64,000 nt of DNA from Cyclobacteriaceae bacterium (lineage in GTDB: Bacteria; Bacteroidota; Bacteroidia; Cytophagales; Cyclobacteriaceae). Position numbers and translations under genes: made by a program. The notes under the pieces were generated by a model. It ran no database searches and had not been told where the DNA came from. It saw only the letters and a list, made by a program, of their open reading frames with translations. This document shows positions 37,701 to 46,416 of this stretch, piece after piece. Within the stretch, counting starts at the first letter, position 1, and every line of letters starts with the position of its first letter. The stretch is from the NCBI GenBank assembly GCA_019638285.1, contig JAHBUB010000013.1, forward strand, positions 1-64,000, read 5' to 3'.

Positions 37701-37814
37701 GTGGTAGAGGATTTTGGGATTGCCTCCATTGAGGTAGACTACATGAAAAAGTTACCCATGGTAAGTAAGAGGATTGAGCAGACGAAGGAGTTTGTGGAAT
37801 TTGGTAATCGGTAG
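34776..37814 (+). CDS. dnaE2: Error-prone DNA polymerase III alpha subunit (DnaE2-like)
   Basis: A 1012-aa C-family polymerase; the ATG at 34776 starts the PHP-like domain, while a TTG 12 codons earlier is unlikely. The palm has PPDFDIDFSWDNRD with both catalytic Asp, GRGSGANSVVAYCL precedes it, and KGHSASYAVESYQSLFLKAHYP is the conserved finger region. The PHP metal site is degenerate (NCHTAFSFKYGT, LTEINN in place of TDH). At 1012 residues it is shorter than replicative DnaE (about 1160). It probably extends lesions together with the adjacent Pol IV. Confidence 0.85.
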   Translation: MFLNCHTAFSFKYGTLQVEDLFNEAKRCGVHKLILTEINNTASYIEMLRLCVEKTPVNGSMLTAFGKEAYELEIAVGVEFRSEDQLLFIAIAQNNDGFEEINRFLSHHNLNNKALPNRAPVFGNVFVIYPFGLLEPGLLRPHEFLGVRIHQLNHLRVYTSYKTHKEKFVIHHPVTFANKIHFNVHRLLRAIDKNTLLSKLAEEQQALPDEIMMPEEKLAEVFSDYPGLIENTQQLMNRCSIDFELKRDKNKKTLTGSEESDWDLLVTKAWEGFQKRYDVSQQDLRERFQRELNIIKSKGFCAYYLIVYNLLQFARQRGFDYVGRGSGANSVVAYCLEITNVDPIELDLYFERFLNAERSTPPDFDIDFSWDNRDAIYNYIFSKYGSDHVCLLGTHVTYQKRSVLRELGKVFGLPKEEIDAIVEEPDRHKNRDHITELIFKYAEYIKDLPANISIHAGGVLITEKPIYAYTAIQFPPKGYPVSHFEMHNAEDMGIFKFDILSQRGLGHLKETVKHVKRNRGIDVNIHRFHDFKKDEKIKKLLRDSKAMGCFYVESPAMRMLLGKLRCEDYLTLVAASSIIRPGVARSGMMRTYIERFHLVSNGGKYEVIHEKINELMKETYGVMVYQEDVIKVAHHFANMTLTEADVLRRGMSGKFRSREEFQRIEESFFTNCKKLGYEQHVIDRVWYEIESFSGYSFSKGHSASYAVESYQSLFLKAHYPLEFMVGVINNFGGFYRTEFYFHEARMSGAKINAPCVNHSDHLTTIYGDEIFMGFIHLKSLENKVAKLVPGERQRNGDYTSLDNFLKRIPISLEQVRILIRLGAFRFTNKTKQRLLWEAMLYLSNQNANKRKVQSTALFNTEPKEYPLPVLNRLPLEDAFDEIELLGFPLCDPFLLLDTPKRGDTVAKELMQKIGKTVTIVGYVVTTKNTSTLKGEPMHFGTFYDKDGEVFDTVHFPNITKMYPFRGRGFYGMQGKVVEDFGIASIEVDYMKKLPMVSKRIEQTKEFVEFGNR

Positions 37815-37823
37815 GCGTACAGG

Positions 37824-39242
37824 TTACCGAGTACTGATCAAAGACAGACTAACCACATTTTCCACATGAATCGTATGCGGAAACATATCTACTGGCTGAA
37901 CAACGTTGATCTCGTATTTTTCTGATAGTATTTTGAGGTCGCGGGCCTGCGTAGCGGGGTTGCAGCTGACATAAACAATCCGTTGTGGCTCTGCCTTTAA
38001 TATCATTTTACAAACATCTTCATGCATACCTGCTCTCGGTGGATCGGTAATAATTACATCGGGCCTTCCATATGTATTTAAGAAGGAATCATTAAGTAAA
38101 TCTTTTATGTCTCCCGCAAAAAACTCGGTATTGGTAATTCCATTGATTTGTGAATTTACTTTGGCGTCTTCAATGGCATCGACTACATATTCCAACCCAA
38201 TTACTTTTTTGGCATTGGCTGCTACAAAATTGGCGATCGTACCCGTGCCAGTATAAAGATCGTAAACAAGTTCATCGCCTTTTAGATCAGCCAGTTGCCA
38301 AGCGATTTTGTATAGTTCATGTGCCTGATCAGAATTGGTCTGATAGAAAGATTTTGGACCCACCCTAAACTGAAGTTCTCCATTGCCATTTGGTCTTGGC
38401 ATTAGTTCAGTGATATAGGGATTGCCTTTCCATGTAATTACATCTAAATCATTGAAAGTGTCATTTCTTTTGTTATTGATGATATAGTTGATAGAGGTGA
38501 GTTGCGGAAATTTATCGGATAGCATTTGAAGAAGCGACTCAATCCATTCCATGTTATTTTGTGTCACCTGTAAAATAACCATTGCTTCACCGGAAGTGGA
38601 GGTGCGAATGGTTACTGTCCTCAAAAAACCTTCCTGACTCCTCAAATCGAAGAAGGGAATTTTCATTTTGAGGGCTGTTTTTTTTAATGCAAGCCGAATA
38701 CCATTGGATGGATCAGGTTGTAGATGACATTCTATTACATCAAAAACCTTATCAAACATTTTTGGGATATGAAAACCCAGGGCAGGTCCTTTTACTTTAT
38801 CACTTTGTAGGTCTTCCCACGGGAGCCATTCACTGTGTGTAAAAGTAAAGTCAAGTTTGTTGCGATATAATTTTGTTTTGGCTGAGCCGAGAATGGGTCT
38901 GATGTTTGGAATATTTAAATCTCCAATTCGTTCTAGATTATCCTGAACTTGTTTTTGTTTATAAAATAATTGTGTCTCGTAGTTGATATGCTGCCAGGTA
39001 CATCCACCACAGGTGCCAAAATGAGAACAAAAGGGTTGAATGCGCTGATTAGATTCCTTAACTACCTGGGTTACCCGGGCCTCTATAAAGCTTTTTTTCT
39101 TATGAGTAATAGTCGCGTTTACCACATCTCCAGGGGCACCTCCTGTTAGAAATATCACCAACCCGTCTATTTTGGCAATGCATTTCCCTTCCGCAGCCAT
39201 GGTTTCTATGTATACGTTTTCCAGTAAGTCCCCTTTCTTCAT
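37824..39242 (-). CDS. rlmD: 23S rRNA (uracil-5-)-methyltransferase RlmD
   Basis: A 472-aa SAM-dependent RNA methyltransferase. An N-terminal TRAM domain (residues about 1-60) is followed by Fe-S cysteines in FCSHFGTCGGCTWQHI. The SAM site reads VYDLYTGTGTIANFVA and the catalytic region TDPPRAGMHEDV plus VYVSCNPATQARDL contains the nucleophilic Cys. It methylates a uracil of 23S rRNA at C5. It converges with dnaE2 (9 nt between stops) and diverges from the T9SS gene. Confidence 0.9.
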   Translation of the reverse strand: MKKGDLLENVYIETMAAEGKCIAKIDGLVIFLTGGAPGDVVNATITHKKKSFIEARVTQVVKESNQRIQPFCSHFGTCGGCTWQHINYETQLFYKQKQVQDNLERIGDLNIPNIRPILGSAKTKLYRNKLDFTFTHSEWLPWEDLQSDKVKGPALGFHIPKMFDKVFDVIECHLQPDPSNGIRLALKKTALKMKIPFFDLRSQEGFLRTVTIRTSTSGEAMVILQVTQNNMEWIESLLQMLSDKFPQLTSINYIINNKRNDTFNDLDVITWKGNPYITELMPRPNGNGELQFRVGPKSFYQTNSDQAHELYKIAWQLADLKGDELVYDLYTGTGTIANFVAANAKKVIGLEYVVDAIEDAKVNSQINGITNTEFFAGDIKDLLNDSFLNTYGRPDVIITDPPRAGMHEDVCKMILKAEPQRIVYVSCNPATQARDLKILSEKYEINVVQPVDMFPHTIHVENVVSLSLISTR

Positions 39243-39353
39243 ATGGGTGCGAAAATACTATGAAATAGCAAGTATCCCGAATAATTCAAAATACACTATT
39301 ATGGGGGTTTCTTGCCCCAGGTGCAATCCTTATATTTCGAATTGGTATCAGCT

Positions 39354-42062
39354 ATGAGGAGATTTTTTATTGTTTTACTGTGTCTATGCGGTCTACAGGC
39401 TAATGCATCTCATATTGTTGGAGGTGAATTTGAATTACTCCATATCAGTGGTTCAACCTATAGACTCAATCTCATCATTTACTTCGATAAAATCAACGGA
39501 GCTGTAGGAGCGAAAGACCCTTCGGCAACAGCCTCTATTTTTCGTAAGAGTACGAATACCTTTATCTCCAGTGTGGTCTTACTATTGAGCAGCGAGAGCA
39601 ATGTGGCCTATACGCAACTGGAGTGCTCCAGCGGAGAAATAATTACCGATAGACTTGTTTATACCACTACACTCAACTTAAGTCCTTCTCTGTTTAATGA
39701 ACCGGAGGGATATTACGTAACCTGGGAAAGGTGTTGCAGGAATTACGCTATCACTAATATTTATAGCGATGACCCGGATCCACAAAATGGAGGAATATCG
39801 GCTGGACAAACTTTTTTATTGGAGTTTCCTCCAGTGGTGAAAGATGGCAAGCCCTTTCTCAATTCTTCCCCCAGATTATTTCCTCCGCTCAATGATTATG
39901 CCTGTCCGGGAAGGCCCTATTATGTCGACTTTGCCGGTATTGATGACGATGGGGATTCGCTCGTGTATACCCTCACCACTCCCCTCAATACACACGAATC
40001 CACAGCCCTCCCGAAAATTTTACCCAAGCCCTACCCATTGGTGCAATGGCGTCCCGGTTTTGATATTGACCACGTAATAGGCGGAGATCCTGATCTCAAA
40101 ATAAGCAAGAAGGGGCTACTCACGACTACCCCCGCGATTCAGGGATTATTTGTATTTGCAGTTAAGATAGAGGAGTATAGAAATAAGGAACTGATAGGTA
40201 TATCACGAAGAGATTTTCAAATGCTAGTGGTGGATGGTTGTGCGGATGCAGTGCCGCCAAAGATCACAGGACCTACCAATGTGACGTTGACCGCAGCAGA
40301 TATGGGGCAGGACAGGTGCATTACAGTAACCGTGTCTGACGAAGATTCTGAAAAATTGGCACATAACTTTACTGAGAACATCCGCATACGTGCTGTGGGT
40401 ATTAATTTTAACAATAAGAACTTAACAGAAATCTTACCAGCAGAGGTGACTGCTACACTGACTCATGGCCGTACAAAGGACTTTACTATTTGTTTCCCAG
40501 TTTGCCCATTCTTTATTGGTGGACCTTATGAAGTGGGTATCATTGCGATGGATGATGCCTGTAGTCTTCCGCTACTGGATACGCTAAAAGTGACGGTTAA
40601 CGTGACGCCTCCACCCAATACCGATCCTTATTTTGACGATGCCACCCCCGTATTTTTAACGTTGCAAGAGGGCCAGAGTACTAAAGACCCATTGCTAAAT
40701 CCACCATTACCTCCGGGGTTACTTGAGTTTGAAATAAGAGATGATGAGGCCGATGAAATGCTTGTGTCAGTACTCACAGATGGTTTTATTTTGGAGGATG
40801 CCGGGTTTACATTTTCAATGAGCCAGGTGCCTGGTTCAGGGTTGGTTCAGGGAAAGCTTGAGTGGGATGCATTTTGTGATATTTATGATTTTACTAAGAG
40901 AACGAGTTTTAAAGTTACTATTCAGGTGGATGATTTGGATGAGTGTGGCTTGAATGAACCGATTAAGCTTGACTATAACTTTACTATTAATTTGCCGCAC
41001 AACGGTCCTCCTATTATAGATACTAATCTCACTCCAGCCTTAAATGAAAGAGTGGTATCCGGTATTCAGCGTAGAATTTATGAGAATTTAAATTTTATTG
41101 TTACAGCGAAAGATCCGAACGCTTCCGATTATCTGGTACTTGATTTGTTGGGAAGCAACCAATTAAGTGCAGATTCCCTGCGAGGACTGGGAATCATTTT
41201 TACAAAAACGGAAGGTGTTTCACCCATCCAATCTCAATTCAACTGGAACCTGAACTGCGATAAACTGGACTTGGATAAACAGGATAGTTTTGATCTTCAG
41301 TTTCTGGTGGTGGATAGTTTAAATAAATGCAGAATTTACCAGGCAGACACGGTGGAGGTAGAGGTAAAGGTTTTACCTCCTCTTAATGCAATGCCATTGC
41401 TTACTGTCAATAATCTAAATTCAGATATGAAAATGGTTAATAATCAAATACAGGCGATTCGCGGCAATCAGATTGTACTCGGGTTGAAGGGCACGGATGC
41501 TGATAATTTGCCACAGGATTTTATTAAGTTAGAAATGATTAAGGCCGAGGGAAATGTGGTTCCGAAGGGTTATGTTTTTGATACAGCGGAGGGCAAAGGA
41601 TCTGTTTCGAGTACCTTCAGTTGGAACCCGGATTGTTCCATTTTTGAAAATGGGATATTCGAGAATGACTACACCTTTACTTTTCGTGTGAAAGACGACC
41701 GCTGTTTCAATGCAAAGGCTGATACAGTAGCAGTAAATATAAAAATCAAAGATATAGATGGAGGCGACAATGGCTTTACTCCTATCAACTACTTTTCACC
41801 CAATGATGATGGCGTGAATGATTATTACGCCATGGAGATCAAAAATCCGAAAACGGGTGATATAGAGAATATTCTACCATTGGATAATTGTGTTTCGGAA
41901 TTTCAGGCCATCCGAATTTATAATCGGTGGGGCAAGGAGGTTTTTGAGAGTACAGATAGAAATTTCAAATGGTTTGGAAAAGGAGAGGCAGCCGGTATTT
42001 ATTACTATCTAATCAAATATTCTAATAAAGAATATAAGGGCCCTCTTTCAATTCGTTATTGA
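39354..42062 (+). CDS. T9SS-secreted surface protein with gliding-motility type C-terminal domain
   Basis: A 902-aa protein; the ATG at 39354 begins a signal peptide (RRFFIVLLCLCGLQANASH). HIVGGEFEL at the mature start is typical of Bacteroidota surface proteins of this type. The middle has repeated beta-sandwich units (about 300-800) with PPNTDPYF, GPPIIDTNL and INAMP-like junctions. The C-terminus is a type B sorting domain: NYFSPNDDGVNDYYAM, IRIYNRWGKEVFES, AGIYYYLIKY. It should be exported by the type IX system and kept at the cell surface. Ligand unknown. Confidence 0.85.
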   Translation: MRRFFIVLLCLCGLQANASHIVGGEFELLHISGSTYRLNLIIYFDKINGAVGAKDPSATASIFRKSTNTFISSVVLLLSSESNVAYTQLECSSGEIITDRLVYTTTLNLSPSLFNEPEGYYVTWERCCRNYAITNIYSDDPDPQNGGISAGQTFLLEFPPVVKDGKPFLNSSPRLFPPLNDYACPGRPYYVDFAGIDDDGDSLVYTLTTPLNTHESTALPKILPKPYPLVQWRPGFDIDHVIGGDPDLKISKKGLLTTTPAIQGLFVFAVKIEEYRNKELIGISRRDFQMLVVDGCADAVPPKITGPTNVTLTAADMGQDRCITVTVSDEDSEKLAHNFTENIRIRAVGINFNNKNLTEILPAEVTATLTHGRTKDFTICFPVCPFFIGGPYEVGIIAMDDACSLPLLDTLKVTVNVTPPPNTDPYFDDATPVFLTLQEGQSTKDPLLNPPLPPGLLEFEIRDDEADEMLVSVLTDGFILEDAGFTFSMSQVPGSGLVQGKLEWDAFCDIYDFTKRTSFKVTIQVDDLDECGLNEPIKLDYNFTINLPHNGPPIIDTNLTPALNERVVSGIQRRIYENLNFIVTAKDPNASDYLVLDLLGSNQLSADSLRGLGIIFTKTEGVSPIQSQFNWNLNCDKLDLDKQDSFDLQFLVVDSLNKCRIYQADTVEVEVKVLPPLNAMPLLTVNNLNSDMKMVNNQIQAIRGNQIVLGLKGTDADNLPQDFIKLEMIKAEGNVVPKGYVFDTAEGKGSVSSTFSWNPDCSIFENGIFENDYTFTFRVKDDRCFNAKADTVAVNIKIKDIDGGDNGFTPINYFSPNDDGVNDYYAMEIKNPKTGDIENILPLDNCVSEFQAIRIYNRWGKEVFESTDRNFKWFGKGEAAGIYYYLIKYSNKEYKGPLSIRY

Positions 42063-42063
42063 G

Positions 42064-42798
42064 CTATAACTCAATCATTAATATTTGATCTTCCTTCACA
42101 TACACGTCCTGATTCATCCATTTCGTATGAATCCACACATCCTTTTTGCCCATGATATTTAACAGATGACCTTCATCTATGATTCCAACTACTGAAGCTC
42201 CTGCAGATGGGCCACTCATAAGATAGGTTGAGTTATGATGTACAATGCCCGAATGGGTAGTTTGACTAAGATTAACTTGAAAAAAGAGTAAACCAAGAAA
42301 TACTACTATAGAAATAGCCACAGGCATTCTATTCATCTCTTTTCTTCTCAAATAAATTAATAGGGCAACTAAAAGAATGATAATGGTGAGCAATAATTTG
42401 GAAATAACGCCATAGTATTTTTTGAATAAGAGGGATATCTGCTGCGATTGACTCGATTCGTAACCTTGAAGGCGGTGTTTCTTAGCCAATTCTTCCATTT
42501 TGGATTTGGCCAAGGCATCATCCGAAGCCAAGTGATATAGATTGAGGAAATACAAGGCTTCACTAATCTTTCCCAGTCCCTCTTGAATAAAGGCCATTTT
42601 AAGCAGCATGGACTCCGAGTATTCGTGCTTCTTTAATACCTCTTTATAGAGTTCAAGCGATTGTGTGTATTGTTTGGCAGTGAAAAGTGAATCTGCTTTT
42701 GTAATCAGGCTGGCAGTTGACTGGGACAATGCGAGAATAGGGATAAGAAATAGTATAAGAATCAGAATATTTGAAATCGTCTTTTGCTTATTTTTCAT
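42064..42798 (-). CDS. TPR / SH3 membrane protein (BatE-like)
   Basis: A 244-aa protein with a signal peptide (LILFLIPILALSQ). Two TPR-like units follow (LITKADSLFTAKQYTQSLELY, EALYFLNLYHLAS), then two TM helices (about 130-150 and 158-175). The C-terminal 70 residues form a bacterial SH3-like domain (STYLMSGPSAGASVVGIIDEGHLLNIMGK). This order is like BatE of Bacteroides aerotolerance operons, but no other bat genes are adjacent. It converges with the T9SS gene, with one base between the stops. Confidence 0.6.
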   Translation of the reverse strand: MKNKQKTISNILILILFLIPILALSQSTASLITKADSLFTAKQYTQSLELYKEVLKKHEYSESMLLKMAFIQEGLGKISEALYFLNLYHLASDDALAKSKMEELAKKHRLQGYESSQSQQISLLFKKYYGVISKLLLTIIILLVALLIYLRRKEMNRMPVAISIVVFLGLLFFQVNLSQTTHSGIVHHNSTYLMSGPSAGASVVGIIDEGHLLNIMGKKDVWIHTKWMNQDVYVKEDQILMIEL

Positions 42799-42855
42799 AA
42801 CCTGTTACCTTTGTGCCCTCAAATCAGGGGAGCCTCAAATTTAGGCAAGATTGAT

Positions 42856-42870
42856 AAGATTCCGTAGCTC
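42856..42870 (+). repeat. 15-nt duplication of the tRNA-Lys 5' end
   Basis: AAGATTCCGTAGCTC here is repeated exactly at 42910-42924, where it begins the tRNA. Between the copies TCCCGAA and TTTCGGGA form an inverted repeat. It may be a remnant of a partial tRNA duplication or an integration event. Confidence 0.5.
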
Positions 42871-42911
42871 TCCCGAAGGGCTGTCGTGATGAGAGAAAGA
42901 TTTCGGGAAAA

Positions 42912-42984
42912 GATTCCGTAGCTCAGCTGGTAGAGCATAACACTTTTAATGTTAGGGTCCTGGGTTCGAATCCCAGCGGGATCA
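42912..42984 (+). tRNA. tRNA-Lys(TTT)
   Basis: The 73-nt cloverleaf folds cleanly: acceptor stem GATTCCG/CGGGATC (one G-U), D arm GCTCAGCTGGTAGAGC, anticodon stem TAACA/TGTTA with loop CTTTTAA (anticodon TTT, decoding AAA/AAG), and T arm CTGGG-TTCGAAT-CCCAG. The discriminator base is A and CCA is not encoded. A terminator follows 26 nt downstream. Confidence 0.95.
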
Positions 42985-43010
42985 CACGCTTGATAAGCAG
43001 GTTGAATCAA

Positions 43011-43047
43011 ACCCTCGAAACGCAACGTTTTGAGGGTTTTTTGTTTT
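43011..43047 (+). terminator. Rho-independent terminator of tRNA-Lys
   Basis: CCCTCGAAACG and CGTTTTGAGGG form an 11-bp stem with one G-U pair and a CAA loop, followed by six T and TTTT after one G. It ends the tRNA transcript. The remaining gap to 43265 shows nothing recognisable. Confidence 0.85.
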
Positions 43048-43265
43048 ATGCCTATCCAGATCATTTTTATTTGTCCATCTTTTCCGTCTCCGTTGACGTG
43101 TAAGGATTAAACGAGTCAAACTCCAAGAACGATGTATTGATCATGTTACTGGTGATTTTCTCCCCCTCGCAAACTCATTGACACCTTGTAAATAGGCAAT
43201 ACCATTATCAAGAACAATGAAAACATTTGGTCTACCCAACAATTAAACTGTATGTAAAGACATCC

Positions 43266-45542
43266 TTAGAAAGAGAATTTTACTCCTGTTTTGATGAATG
43301 TAGGATCTCCTGGAGTAAATGTAAGTTCAGAAATACCTGCTGTTTCCCCTGGTAGCCGGGTGAGTGTATCAAATTGAGCTTCGTTCCAGTTACGGTTTAG
43401 AAGATTCGTAGCAGATAAGCTCCATTCAAACCGTGATTTGGAATAAGTGACTACGGCATCAAGGAGAAAGTACCCTTTGGCAGTGACAGAGTTGTCTTCA
43501 TCGGCAGGTCGGTCGGAGACCAATCGATAGCGAAGGCTGGCATGAAGTCCATTCTTTAATGAAAGAGTTATGCCAGCGATACTGGTGAGGGTGGGAGCCA
43601 ATGGAATATAATTCTCACCTTCGGGATCATTGATGGATCGTCCATGGGAATAGTTGCCATCGAAATCCAAAAATAAATGATTTAGTGGCTGGTAACGCAA
43701 TGAAAAATCAACGCCATAGCGCTGCGTTTCACCACTTGGCTCTACAACTGCCTCGTCCCCTACATAAACGAACTCCTGCTCCATGTATAATTGCCATACG
43801 GCAAAATTGATAAGAAGATTTTTTATTGGTTTGACAAATAAGCCAACATCTGTTCCAAAGGCCCTTGGTAGAATTTGGTTTCCTTGTTGTGCTACCACTA
43901 CACGAGCATCATTGGAATGAAAACCAAATCCAGACTTAATATAGAATTGAAGATCGTTGCTGGTATTATAAAATAGATTCAGTTTCGGATTGACAATAGA
44001 AGCCGTTTGTGATTGTCGATTGTATAAACTGTCGAGCTTGTTAGCATATTGAAAAGAAAAAGCATCAATCCTTACACCAGCATTTAGTATAAGTTTAGGT
44101 GATAAATTGAATTTCAAGTCAGCATAAGTGCTCGCATTGATTTGGTCTACTTCACCCAGTGCAATTGGATTAATAAATTTGTACCTGGCTTTAACGTGCG
44201 ACAATTCATTGTTATTAATGTCATCATACCGAAGGCCCACACCAAATTCAGACTGGATAACTTTATTGCCTATGTGGAATTCTTTCTGATAGGAGCCATT
44301 GTATCCGTAAATGATTCGCTTCTCTTTTTGCTTGATCTCGTCTCCATTGATGGAGTCATTTAATAGATAAGTGAAATTTGAGTACAATTCAAAATTGTAA
44401 CTACTCAGGTAGAACTGATTCTTAAAACTAGATCCATCTTCAAGAAATTTAACAAGTGAAAAATTGGCATTACTTCTTCCTGTATAACCTCCTTCCGTGT
44501 TATCAAGCGCACCAAAACGGCTGATCAAACCCGAGGAAACAGCCCGTTCTGGAACTTGTCCGGAAGCATCCCATTCGCTTTTAAAAGTTGATACAGATGC
44601 AGTAAAGAATTTATCCGATCCGATTTGACCATTGAATTTTCCAAACAAGTTGATGCGATTGAAATTTTGAGGACTTACAAATGGTCCATTTGTATACTGG
44701 TATTCGGTGGCCAAATAAGCATTCTGATTTTTAGGAGAGTCACTGAGAAGGTCAAACAAACCTACTAAACGGTATGTGTCAAATCGTCCAGCCTCCAGCT
44801 TCACACTACTTCTATCAAGAGAATTCTTTGTTTGAAAATTTGCGTATCCTGCGGTATTAAAATCTCCAATGGATGAATAATAGGGACCTTTATTGAAATT
44901 GACAAAGTCAATGATCTCGGGTGTGAGAAAATGAAGGTCTGCATACCCTTGCCCATGCGCATGGGAAACCATATTGACGGGCATTCCGTCTACGGCAAGA
45001 CTCAGGTCTGTTCCATGATCAATATCAAAACCCCTCAGAAATATCTGTTCTGCCTTTCCGCCACCAGCGTGTTGAGAGGTGACCACACCAGGGATCATGC
45101 GCAATATCTCCTGAGATGATTTAACTGGTCGCAAGGCTATGTCTATTTTTGAAATATTAGTCATAGTGGTTTCTGTGGTAGCTGCACCACTCACAATGAT
45201 TTCGTTCAGATTCAATGTAGAGTGGGCCATCAAAACCTTCACATCTACAGTTTCATTTTCACGGAGTCCAACGGTTATCTCCTGAGGAGCATATCCAATG
45301 TAGGTCACTCGAAGGGTATACGTACCTGTAGTAAGATTGTCAAACTTAAAATTACCCAATTGGTCTGTTGATGTAATCTGTTGATTGCCATTCAACACAA
45401 CCGATGCACCATATAGTGAGGTGTGTGAGAGAGAGTCTGAGACATTGCCTTTGATAAGCGCCCCATGTGCGCTGGCATGCAGAAGGGAGCCCAAAATAAG
45501 AAAGAAAAATAGACAGTTTTTTTGAAATAAAACTTTTGCCAT
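43266..45542 (-). CDS. TonB-dependent outer-membrane receptor
   Basis: A 758-aa receptor. The ATG at 45542 begins a signal peptide (LFFFLILGSLLHASAHG); the upstream extension is unsupported. A carboxypeptidase-regulatory-like domain (residues about 25-110, GNVSDSLSHTSLYGASVVLNG) precedes the plug (ILRMIPGVVTSQHAGGGKAE, then IFLRGFDIDHGTD) and a 22-strand barrel ending GVKFSF with terminal Phe. The plug contains a His-rich VSHAHGQGYADLHFL. It imports an unknown substrate with TonB energy; no SusD partner is adjacent. Confidence 0.87.
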   Translation of the reverse strand: MAKVLFQKNCLFFFLILGSLLHASAHGALIKGNVSDSLSHTSLYGASVVLNGNQQITSTDQLGNFKFDNLTTGTYTLRVTYIGYAPQEITVGLRENETVDVKVLMAHSTLNLNEIIVSGAATTETTMTNISKIDIALRPVKSSQEILRMIPGVVTSQHAGGGKAEQIFLRGFDIDHGTDLSLAVDGMPVNMVSHAHGQGYADLHFLTPEIIDFVNFNKGPYYSSIGDFNTAGYANFQTKNSLDRSSVKLEAGRFDTYRLVGLFDLLSDSPKNQNAYLATEYQYTNGPFVSPQNFNRINLFGKFNGQIGSDKFFTASVSTFKSEWDASGQVPERAVSSGLISRFGALDNTEGGYTGRSNANFSLVKFLEDGSSFKNQFYLSSYNFELYSNFTYLLNDSINGDEIKQKEKRIIYGYNGSYQKEFHIGNKVIQSEFGVGLRYDDINNNELSHVKARYKFINPIALGEVDQINASTYADLKFNLSPKLILNAGVRIDAFSFQYANKLDSLYNRQSQTASIVNPKLNLFYNTSNDLQFYIKSGFGFHSNDARVVVAQQGNQILPRAFGTDVGLFVKPIKNLLINFAVWQLYMEQEFVYVGDEAVVEPSGETQRYGVDFSLRYQPLNHLFLDFDGNYSHGRSINDPEGENYIPLAPTLTSIAGITLSLKNGLHASLRYRLVSDRPADEDNSVTAKGYFLLDAVVTYSKSRFEWSLSATNLLNRNWNEAQFDTLTRLPGETAGISELTFTPGDPTFIKTGVKFSF

Positions 45543-45902
45543 GAAACATGTAATTGTAAGAATAAAAGTATCAAATGATTTTGGTTTGATAAACCCGTTT
45601 GCATAAAAGCACAATTCTTATTTATTTCGAAATCGAAAACTATAGATCAATGAATACTCAACGATCCTTATTAATATCAGCAGCAGGATCCTCGTTGTAG
45701 TTTTGATACGAGGGGTGTTTGTAGTTAACCTTGACAGAATATCTTTGAAAAATACGTTTCCAATTCTTCACTAACGAATAGTGGTGAATCTCCTCTATTA
45801 AGTTAAATGTAATCTGTTGGCGGAAACACCTAAATGAATGCTTGAGCAGCATATATAATGGTATACTGGAGTAGAGATCATTTTGAGTATCCTTTTAAAT
45901 AA
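45543..45902. other. Intergenic region between the TonB receptor and the rrf2 cluster
   Basis: Besides the rrf2 operator just to its right, this 360-nt stretch shows only a 64-codon leftward frame (45658-45852) rich in aromatic and basic residues, with no recognisable fold or signal peptide. It presumably holds the receptor promoter; no clear promoter motif was seen. Confidence 0.4.
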
Positions 45903-45936
45903 TTTTTAAATCGGATGTTATTGTCCGATTTAAAAA
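45903..45936 (+). promoter_or_regulatory. Operator for the Rrf2 regulator (autoregulatory site)
   Basis: A perfect 13-bp inverted repeat (TTTTTAAATCGGA and its complement) with an 8-nt spacer, 32 nt before the rrf2 start. A second, partly degenerate copy with the same 8-nt spacing lies before the oxidase operon at 46417-46440. Rrf2/NsrR-type dimers bind such inverted repeats. Confidence 0.6.
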
Positions 45937-45968
45937 ATCTATCTATTTTGCGGGAATAAAGACAAATT

Positions 45969-46403
45969 ATGTTTTCTAAGTCCTGCGAATATGGAATAAG
46001 AGCAACCGCATTTATAGCAGTTCAGGCAACTATGAGTAAGCGAGCTTGTTTAAAGGACATTGCGAAGGCCATTGATTCACCCGTAGCATTTACAGCCAAG
46101 ATTCTCCAGCAGTTGGCGAGGACAGGAATTATTCACTCTGTACAAGGTGCGGCAGGAGGGTTTGAAATGGATGAATCCAGAATACATAAAATTATGTTGA
46201 GTCAGATTGTGGCGGCCATTGATGGCGATAATATATACAAAGGTTGTGGACTTGGGCTAGGGACTTGCAATGCCAGCAAACCATGCCCCGTTCATGATAA
46301 GTTTGTTATCATCAGGGAGGAGTTAAAAGATATGTTGGAGGGCACTTCTGTTCAAGACCTTACGTTGGGTTTAAGAAATGGACTTACCTATTTAAAACGG
46401 TAA
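45969..46403 (+). CDS. Rrf2-family Fe-S transcription regulator (NsrR/RsrR-like)
   Basis: A 144-aa regulator. The N-terminal winged helix has CEYGIRATAFIAVQA and the recognition region SPVAFTAKILQQLARTGII, with the wing VQGAAGGFEM. Three cysteines at 93, 100 and 106 (GCGLGLGTCNASKPCPVHD) match the cluster-binding pattern of NsrR, which senses nitric oxide through an Fe-S centre. The downstream genes for RIC and hemerythrin support an NO or redox signal. It probably represses itself and the oxidase operon, 41 nt downstream. Confidence 0.85.
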   Translation: MFSKSCEYGIRATAFIAVQATMSKRACLKDIAKAIDSPVAFTAKILQQLARTGIIHSVQGAAGGFEMDESRIHKIMLSQIVAAIDGDNIYKGCGLGLGTCNASKPCPVHDKFVIIREELKDMLEGTSVQDLTLGLRNGLTYLKR

Positions 46404-46416
46404 AAAAATTAAATAC

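Noticed and set aside
42819-43064. 81-codon leftward frame across tRNA-Lys
   Set aside because: It is the antisense of the tRNA (the DPAGIRTQDP... string is a familiar false product of such antisense frames) and of the terminator.
45658-45852. 64-codon leftward frame between the TonB receptor and rrf2
   Set aside because: No signal, fold or neighbour support; kept only as a remark on the intergenic region.
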